Assembly (NCBI GenBank): GCA_025201805.1
Contig: MU619274.1
Location: forward strand, 154,731 to 208,212
Source of the DNA: Parasitella parasitica
Taxonomy: Eukaryota > Mucoromycota > Mucoromycetes > Mucorales > Mucoraceae
Direction: 5' to 3'
DNA length: 53,482 nucleotides
Positions 45,723 through 53,482 of this stretch are shown in pieces. The position numbers and the translations under genes are program-made. The notes below the pieces were generated by a model. That model saw only the letters and a program-made list of their open reading frames with translations, made no database searches and was not told the origin of the DNA. The first letter of the stretch is position 1. Every line of letters starts with the position of its first letter.

Positions 45723-47194
45723 TTATTTCGTGTTGTTTTCAGAATTCGACCACCATTTTGATAAGAATCCTCGACCGCTTGATGTGTTGGAGGAAGATGG
45801 AACATAATCAAAATCGATACTTTTACGAGATAATCCCTCCATACTCTTTTTAGCCAATTGTGATAAAGTATCTAAACTAGGTCTAAAATCTAGACTACTT
45901 CTACGTTGGTTACTTTCAAGTGATGGTCTGCCGATAGGATAAATATCAACTGATTTTCTGCCACCAAACCAGGACTTCTTTGGTTTGAACTGTTCTATAT
46001 CAGGTCTTTCGTCGTATAAAGAGGGTCTAGGTGTTTCTTCGTCCAAGTCGTCATCAATGTTGATTACATTTCCGTGTTCATCTTCTTGTAAAGACATACT
46101 ATGAGCAGCCATCGCATTCATCAAGGCAGTCGTACGCAAGTGAGCACCATCCGAACTGCATCTTTTTAAAGGGGTTGAGTCCAAACAGGGACGTAAATGA
46201 GAAGAGTCCAGAGAAGCACGTCCAATGATTTTATTTTCGTCCATATCATGATTTGAGAAATTGGGGCCTGTAGGAGACCCACGACCAAAAGCCCTTCTTT
46301 CAAGTGAGGATAGGTAGTTTTCACCATCGTAATGGTTTACGACACCATAACTATAATAGTCTTTCTGCAGCTCATCAGCGGAAGGTCTTGGTGTATTCAG
46401 GCTATGTCTTGGAGGTGGCAAAGTGGATATATCTGGTATATGCAATTGATGCTCAAATACACATGGTAGACTAGGCCTTCGTAATTTGTCTGCCTTGTTC
46501 TGTTGTTGCTGCTGCTGCTGCTGCTGTTGCTGCTGTTGGTATAGAGTCGCATCCATCGATCGACGACTTACTTCTGCAACATGCTTTCCTTCTTGCAATC
46601 CTCTGAGCATTATTTGCATTGACTCAAATGTTTCCAGTAGCTTAACTATCTCCACGTGATGTTTAGCTTTAGCTACATCAATCGGTCGAGACCCATATTT
46701 ATCCTTGACATTGATCTTGGCTCCATTTCTGAGCAATAAATCAACAATCTTTGTACATCCATTTGCACAAGCAACATGTAAAGCAGTTGACCCTGTGGCA
46801 CCAGCAACTGCTTGCGATTTGTCTGCACTAAGTTTCTTCGACCATCTATTTTACAAATTTAAATACATTTGTAAAGCTATGAATACACAAAAGTCCTACC
46901 TCTGTGCATTGACATCCGCGCCTCTATCTATAAGATACTGGACAACAGCGATATGGTTCTCATTTATACAAGCCAGCTGTAATGGCATATAACCATTGAC
47001 AACTGAATCGATCATTGCGCCATGATCAAGAGCAAACTTGACAAGACCTATTTTCATTGTTCATAAGTCGTCAATAAGAGGGGAAAAAATGTTTTCTACA
47101 TTTTTAACAGATTCTTACCGACATTGCCATTCATGGCTGCACCATGTAGATTAAGTGAATGGTCTTTAGACTTATCTCTTTTTCCTTCATACAT
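45723..47194 (-). CDS. ankyrin-repeat protein with polyQ and Ser-rich tail
   Basis: Exons 47194-47119, 47047-46900, 46845-45723; 448 residues. Residues ~10-150 hold about four ankyrin repeats (HGAAMNGNVGLVKFALDHGA, MPLQLACINENHIAVVQYLIDRGADVNA, STALHVACANGCTKIVDLLLRNGAKI, DVAKAKHHVEIVKLL). A short coil (MQIMLRGLQEGKHVAEVSRRS) leads into a 13-Gln run encoded mostly by CAG. The remaining ~270 residues are rich in Ser, Arg, Pro and Asp with recurrent RRSS/RPSL/RKS(V/I)D sites (RRPSLPC, GRASLDS, RRSSLDF, RKSIDFD), which look like basophilic-kinase phosphosites. The protein ends with GRGFLSKWWSNSENNTK. Adapter or scaffold role is inference; no enzyme domain seen. The promoter side carries an AAAG microsatellite near 47230. 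Confidence 0.86.
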
Positions 47195-49712
47195 GTTTTA
47201 AAACTAATTTATACAAATGTTTAAGAAAACAAAGAAAGAAAGAAAGAAAAGAGCATTATAAATATACACACAACTCACTAAACTAAGAAAAGGGGAAAAA
47301 TCTTCGGGGGCTGTATTATAGTTTTTGCCGCACTACTAACGAGTAGTTGAAAACGATAAAATAGAGGGATAAAATTCAGGGGATGATGCCGCTGTATGTC
47401 TGTGTTTTTCTTTTCTTCTTCCTTGTTATAAAGAAAATGAAAAGAACGGCCATTTCCATTGCCAAGCTTTAAACATTTGCTGAGCTCATGTTGATGTGTA
47501 GCTACAATGTGCGTTTCATGTTGCTATATTTAAATTGTGTCAACCGCATCGTTACTCATGTACCCTCGCTTTGACCGATAAGCTACGTAAGCCTAACTTG
47601 ACGTTAGTGGCGCTTTAGTTTGCTCTTTCATTTACATGTTCGTTTATATGTAAAACCCGTCGTTTGGAATGCTTCAGATGTCAATCAAAATTTATTCTCG
47701 GAAGTTAAACCTTTAATGGTAATAGTATTTCAGGAACACAAAAGGATCTCCATGGCAACCAAATCACAACATCAAACAAACAAAACAAGAGGCATTTGTT
47801 TGCTCATCTACCTGCACACTCCTCTAAAAAAACTGATACCGACACAAAGAGACTTCTAACAATTTATTTATTCATCTACAGTTACACAGAATATAAAAAA
47901 TAAGTATGACAAAGTATTGCAATTCTCAATCCAAATTCTAAATTAAGAAAAATGTCAAATGTCTGTTGCTATTTCAATATTGCATACTTTTTGAATAGTT
48001 TTAGTATGCCTATTTGGCTGCATACATTGAGCACACAATTACTTTGTATGCTCATATATTTATTGGAAATCGAACTACATTCGTCAAGAATCCGAACATT
48101 TGCATTGGGCAGCAAGATGGCATCATAAGATTAGAGGTTTTATGCTGCGTCAAAAATAGATATTAATCAGTGCATCATATACTTTTTTTAAGATATATAT
48201 TTTCTGTTTGATCTTGAAAAAGTGTAGAATGTGTTTACTGTATGTCTTTATCTTTAAACATGCATTGGATCAGTTCTTCCATCAAAACATTCATGTTGCG
48301 AATGAATTCAGTCGCTTGCTATTTTATAGCCAGCAATGATTCCATATAGCTTCTACAAAAATCGTAGGTAGCAATGGTAACATTAATCAATGATTGTATT
48401 TTGGAAAACCTACCGAATGTTATGAGCCACTGCATAACGCAGTTGTCGGAACTATACATTTTTTTTGAAAATAATCCTCCACACTTGATTGTTGATTTAA
48501 CACGTCTCTACTTTTATCTGTATTGCATGTCTTTAGTTGTTAGCTGTGGGTGTATATGCTGAGGAAATGCATGAGCAACAATAAGACGGTTCATATCATT
48601 ATTGAAATAATTAATGGGAAAATAAAATATAAGAAAAGCAATATGCTGAATTCAGAATATACTTGGGTGTACATTTGTATTAGTTGAACTAAATTTACGG
48701 CTACATGAATAATGCAAATATTACAATTCTCATGTTATAAACCAGGGTTTAATAAATGACATGCCATGTTCATCATATTGACAGATATGGGTTCCTGCTG
48801 ACATATGTTCCATGATCTAATATTTTACTCCTGAGATAAGTTATATTGATTTTAGAACCAACACATTAGTTTGCATAATTCAAAACTCACAGAACAGAAA
48901 ACATTTGTTCCGCGTATCGGATACATTTAATACAGAATTTTGCTTGATTTCACGGAGTTTGATGAAGAGATTTATAAGAGTTTTACGAATAGATAATAGC
49001 TGTACCTAAATTAACTTGATTTTTATGTTAGTATGATTAATAATGCTATGAACTTTGTCAACTTACAATCATTACTTTCCATAGTAGAAACAATGTTCCA
49101 TACAATCAAGCCTTTTCTTCTTACCAGATATTCCATATTTCTACATAAAAAACTGCAAAAGGTCGATGTATTAATTTCCCAACCGGAAGTCAAACTCAGG
49201 TAAACTCAATCCTGAACACAATCCAGGAGCATCCCAATGGATCATGTTCCTTATTTATAACTCAACATGATATGTTTATGGACAATAGATACAATCTATT
49301 GTCCCATTCTCTAACTCACACCATGTCGCACACTTGTATATTATCCCCCCACCAGACCATTTAGATTCGCTAGTATATAAACCATCATTTTTCCATGTAA
49401 TAAACGAGATCTTTACCTGGTTGATTCACAACCGTTTTATTTGAATTGTTTCTCATTCTGATAAATCAGTAAGAGACAACTCTGTCTGCAAAATCAAAGA
49501 TAAGAAAGGTATAAAATAAAAAAATTTAATAACGAGATACAAAAACCTGAGATTACTTTATCAAAGATTTAACTTTGCAACTGCTATTTATACTTTTTTT
49601 TTTTAAGAAAAGCCAAGTAGGGCAGTTTTATTAATTTGTAACATGTTATCTAATATATTATAACTCACCTATTTAACGCGATAATAGCAAAGTGTAATCT
49701 ATAAATAAACAG
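47195..49712. other. 2.5-kb gene-free stretch
   Basis: AT-rich, with only short frames. 47232-47252 is an AAAG microsatellite upstream of the ankyrin gene. A frame at 47620-47859 has no recognised motif. I see no RNA gene. Confidence 0.4.
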
Positions 49713-49984
49713 TTAAGGAAAAGGGACAAAGGGAACACGGGTTATCCTACCAGCCAAGACCGCGGACACACCAGCATTGTCAAAATTCCTGCTTAATCTA
49801 ACTCCAGATGTTTGCAGTCTGCCTAGATAGGATAAGAGAGTGACAGGCAAACAACAAGTCCAGGGAAACCCAATACGATTGTTGTTAAAAACCGAGGCCA
49901 GCAAAGAGCAGCGTAGTGTTTCGACTTCGCAGCTTGAGATCATACGATACCCTGCGTCAACGTACACAGGATGCGGCCCCGAAG
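49713..49984. other. GC-richer island adjoining repeat copy C
   Basis: Markedly higher GC than the flanks (contains CCGCGGACACACCAG, GATGCGGCCCCGAAGG, CGTCAACGTACACAGG). A minus-strand frame of 121 codons spans it and part of the repeat; the island part reads VYVDAGYRMISSCEVETL and TSGVRLSRNFDNAGVSA. I recognise no family. It ends exactly where the inverted copy of the dispersed repeat begins. Confidence 0.4.
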
Positions 49985-50260
49985 GACCTACTGTCATTTT
50001 TGCGGTTTCTGAAAAAAAGTGCAAGTAGATGATAAAGGTCAGGATTATGATAATATATATTAGGGTTTCTGATAACAAATCTTTTATTTTCGATAAAAGC
50101 TAAGAAGTTTCTGAGGGAAGAGAAATGTCTCTCTGAGAAATATTTCCAGTAGTTTTTCTATTTTAGATTAAAAATGCCAAGGATAGGGAACATTTTAACA
50201 TGATATGCGAAATTGCGATGCCCTAATTATTGATCAAACAGCCATTGTGCAGGAGCAATA
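49985..50260 (-). repeat. dispersed repeat, copy C (partial, inverted)
   Basis: Reverse complement of the 3' part of copies A and B: GTCATTTTTGCGGTTTCTG, GATGATAAAGGTCA, TAACAAATCTTTTATTTTCGA and GGGAAGAGAAATGTC have counterparts at 34500-34660 and 52690-52855. The terminus next to TACTGTCAT agrees with the point at which copies A and B leave each other. The inner end is ragged. Confidence 0.75.
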
Positions 50261-50732
50261 TAATAGATATTTTTAAAAGAATGATTGTTTGGATTTTTAT
50301 AATTCTATTTTTAAATGCAATGAAAATTCCGTATCAACACTAACGACATGTACTTCAGATTCCTGAAACTGAACAATTACCTAGCGGGCCACAATACAAA
50401 ATTGTTTGAATTTCATAATTGATAAATTATTTCAGATATTTACGTTAGATCTTTGACATCTAAATAAACCCAAATATTTAGACAAGTCTATAGAACTGCA
50501 TAGATATTTAAACTAAAAAATGGGTAAACCACAAAACTATCAAGGTATCAAAATATCAAACTGTATCTACTAATAAGGCATTGATTTGTACATATCTGTC
50601 GAATTATGCATTTACACAATAAAAAATCATAGCAGCAAATGACCATCTCTATTTTTATAACTTCGCATTATCATTTTATGTTACATTTGTTGAGTTAAGT
50701 CAGCATATCCAATATCAAGGAAAAAGTGTGTA

Positions 50733-50775
50733 CAGTCAAGACTCGTTATAACGGATTTATCCCCTATTCAGAATT
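50733..50775 (+). mobile_element. pogo/Tigger-like terminal sequence
   Basis: TA followed by CAGTCAAGACTCGTTATAAC and GGATTTATCCCC. This wording resembles terminal inverted repeats of pogo/Tigger (Tc1-mariner superfamily) elements, including the TA target. No matching inverted end or transposase was found, so it is probably a fragment. Confidence 0.4.
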
Positions 50776-50809
50776 TGATACTCTATAGTCCAGTGCCTGG
50801 AACTTGGAA

Positions 50810-52857
50810 TCTACCAAAAGCTTATTATGAAGCTTAACTTTTGTTAGTAAAATCACCCTCAACGTCAATCCTAGCCTCTATTTTACATGTTTAGCATTAG
50901 AATCACAAAAAAGGGATCTTTAATTGACATTATGCATTATTATAAGTAACAATGGTAAATGGCTTCTCTGTCACTAGAAATGAGCGACTTATGAATTATT
51001 CACAAATCACACGGCGTCATTACAGCAAAACATTGTATTCATTGACCATCCTCTTCTGCTTCCAAATCAATAGGCCACATGTTTTTGATTATATTCATAT
51101 GAAGAAAGGTATACTTGTGGTATCAAAAATACTTACTTTATAGGGCTTTGTCATGTACTAGAATTGATATTGACGTGATATCATCTCCAGATAGATATCT
51201 TTTACAGCTTAAAAGCAAAAAATTTAGCTTCTTGTGCGATTTTTTGATTATTATTATAATCAAAAGTGTCCTGAAACACCAGAAATAGTATCCATTGGAA
51301 AAAAACTATATTATAAATGATTTTGGTGCAATTTGAGCATGATTTTTTTTTCGATGCAAAATGATGGATTTTATTGATTTTTTCCTTGTGTCTACACATC
51401 TAAAATCATTGATTATGCATTATCCTCAATTTAGACCTCAAAAACGCAACTTTTTACTATAGCATATATTAGAAGAAAATGATCGTAAAAGGTCATTCCT
51501 TGATCTGAAAGATTGGAAATGCGCTCTGAATAAACAAAATGTTGACTTTTCCCTCTAAATCTGCTTTTGAGGTTTTCTCGACAGAATTCCCTCCATAAGC
51601 ATACGGAAATTATGAAATGATACCAGCGTGTAGAGCGCCCAAAAATACAGCTATTATCATAGACCGACAGCCGTGGTATGCATAGTATCAGAGGATGATA
51701 CCTTGCCTCAAAGAAGTAATTTTGTTTTCGAAATATCCAAATCGAGTTTTGGAAAGAATTTTTCCTTTCTGATTTTGGATGCATTATAATCTCCGCTATC
51801 AAAGAAAAATGGTGCTTTTTTTTTGAAGAAAGCATTAGCTTTGAGAAGCTCTAACTTACCCAATTTAAGAGAAAAACAATTCTAAACTAATTTATTTAAA
51901 TGGTGTGCTTCTTGGCTTTCTAATGGTAGCACTTGCATATCTGTACCTAATTTGAAGATCTCACACTCCGATTTTGAAAAATATCTTTCCGAAAAAAGTC
52001 TGAAAAGTACATAAAATTGCTCTAAGCTATGCAAACATGTAATCAGAAGATGTCTTATAGCCTAATGGATTACTTTAAATTACTTGTTTTTATGTTTCAG
52101 ATCGCTTGACATTGTTTTCGTCTTTTTTCTGACATTAACACACAGAAGTTCGCGTGAGGCGCATAAAATCTACGCTGGCTTTACAAAGATATACACTTTT
52201 TAACCATTCCAATATTATGGAAAGATGGCACAGGTTTGACTAGCTGTTCTATTGTGCAAATGGATATAGAGAACCCTGCTTGGTTCTTGTCTGACAAGAC
52301 CTTCTAGACTAGAAGACGCCAGATCAAGTGAAGGTATAAGAAAATGCCAGAGGAAAGGAAACAATCTGCCACCAGGATGACACACGTATACATAAAAAAT
52401 TATCTGTTAGAAATTTATGAAATCCCAAGGACATAAATATGTTTATCTTCAACCTTTCTCTCCGTTCCTGAATCCATTTAAAAATGTTTGATTCAAAGTC
52501 GACAGACACACTTACACCCAGAGCCACAGATGTTTGTCAATAAATAACCGCAAACTTTCTAAAAGACCACCTTGAAATTTAAGAACTTAAAGATTTGATG
52601 TAGATAGCTTATTTCACAACACATTCTCTTTGTATTTTCACATTGAATGAAACAAAGCAATTACTTTTTTTCTCTTAATTTAGAAATCCCCACTTAAAAT
52701 CTTTTTAGGGGGACATTTCCCTTCTCTCAAGGACTTCTCAGCTTTTATCAAAGATAGAAGATTTGTTATCAGAAATTCTAATATATCATCACAATCACCA
52801 TGGCCTTTATCATTGACTTGAACTTTTTTTTTCAGAAACCGCAAAATGACAGTATTG
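50810..52857 (+). repeat. dispersed repeat, copy B (complete reference copy)
   Basis: Intact counterpart of copy A; supplies the 1043 nt missing there (51143-52185). The interior is AT-rich, with a 134-codon minus-strand frame at 51431-51835 that has no recognised motif. No terminal inverted repeats, LTRs or transposase identified, so it may be a non-autonomous element or an unclassified interspersed repeat. Divergence from copy A outside the gap flanks is visibly on the order of 10-15 percent. Confidence 0.85.
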
Positions 52858-53482
52858 AATTTGTCAGGCGGATTTCTCAAATGCCGCATAAATGGATGTG
52901 TTATATTGTAGCCATAGATAGATGAATATCACATGTGAATCAAAATATTAAGATTGCAACTCCCAAACGTTTACTTTATTACGATTACCGTACAAAAACA
53001 TGTTATAGATGTATACTACTGTAACTAAAATACGGTACATCTCAAATACAGACTAAACTAATATGTGCTGCAATTGTAGAATGTCTTTTTAGATTACATT
53101 AAAAGTAAAGTTGGCAGTAAATGCCGAGTATAATCAACAAGTGATTGGGATGATAGCATACGTGATAAAAAGTTTTATTCGTATAAAAGTAGTTGAGGCT
53201 GTGCTATGATATTATATATTAGTGCAATAATAATATTGTTTCACTAACAACTTACTTGAGTAACCGAGATAGAGTATAGTGGCATACCAGCTTGCTGTCA
53301 AAAACCTAGTCCTGAGATATTCATGTAAGAAGTATGTCTAGCAAAGAGCAATGCGTTAAGCTTAGAATCAATGAGGCATTCGCAGATGTAACTGTTAAAG
53401 ATTGGTGTAATGAGAAGCTGATAGTCAAGAGCTTTGTTGTAACGCGTGGTCCAATAAGTAATTACCAAGATGTCTTGCAACA
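52858..53482. other. terminal gene-free stretch
   Basis: AT-rich sequence after copy B; no gene, repeat or RNA recognised. Confidence 0.35.

Noticed and set aside
47620-47859. 79-codon frame upstream of the ankyrin gene
   Set aside because: No motif, no conserved context, probably chance.
51431-51835. 134-codon minus-strand frame inside repeat copy B
   Set aside because: No known motif; the matching part of copy A is missing, so conservation of the frame cannot be judged.

Overview
This is a nuclear segment from a filamentous fungus, most likely a Mucoromycota species of the Mucorales type. The reasons are an AT-rich base composition, genes with many short introns (about 50-80 nt, GTAAGT-like donors, TAG or CAG acceptors, CTAAC-like branch sites), fungal-only genes (homocitrate synthase of lysine synthesis, SYG1-type SPX-EXS transporter, YPK/Gad8 kinase, PCL cyclin), and a REC-containing cyclic-nucleotide phosphodiesterase of the kind found in early-diverging lineages. 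Species cannot be fixed by reading alone. No tRNA, rRNA or CRISPR array was recognised.

Layout. 1-568 (+): 3' end of GPI8, the catalytic GPI-transamidase subunit. 775-6963 (-): four head-to-tail genes, a phosphodiesterase with an N-terminal receiver-like domain and a C-terminal CAAX box, a small CM1 (centrosomin motif) protein, a YPK1/Gad8 AGC kinase, and URM1. 6964-10161: 3.2 kb without a gene, holding a long imperfect inverted repeat (about 8655-9530). 10162-12683 (+): homocitrate synthase and an intronless Rossmann-fold oxidoreductase of bacterial look. 12840-14400 (-): decayed Helitron helicase with GC-rich terminal-type sequence. 15303-31155 (all +): PCL-type cyclin, SYG1/XPR1 phosphate exporter, UraA-like NCS2 nucleobase permease, SFT2 Golgi protein, CHID1-like GH18 protein, GH36 alpha-galactosidase. 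31156-37141: gene-free, with a dispersed repeat interrupted by a 995-base N gap. 37142-47194: UPF0658-like multi-span protein (+), succinate-semialdehyde dehydrogenase (-), seven-span membrane protein (+), WDR5/Swd3 (+), ankyrin/polyQ protein (-). 47195-53482: gene-free, with two more copies of the same dispersed repeat.

There is no operon-like logic. The genes are housekeeping functions: GPI anchoring, cAMP and TORC2-type signalling, tRNA thiolation, lysine synthesis, phosphate and nucleobase transport, vesicle traffic, GABA/succinate metabolism and H3K4 methylation. All multi-exon models were rebuilt by joining GT-AG exons until the frame stayed open from start to stop. Total coding lengths came out as multiples of three for every complete gene.

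The observations most worth following are: the REC-PDE with degenerate receiver and predicted prenylation; the 227-residue CM1 protein; the WDR5 start codon that exists only after splicing; the 95/95-nt identical flanks of the N gap, which point to an assembly artefact and predict the missing sequence; the long inverted repeat; and a block of EEKPS codon repeats outside any gene model whose changes are mainly synonymous.
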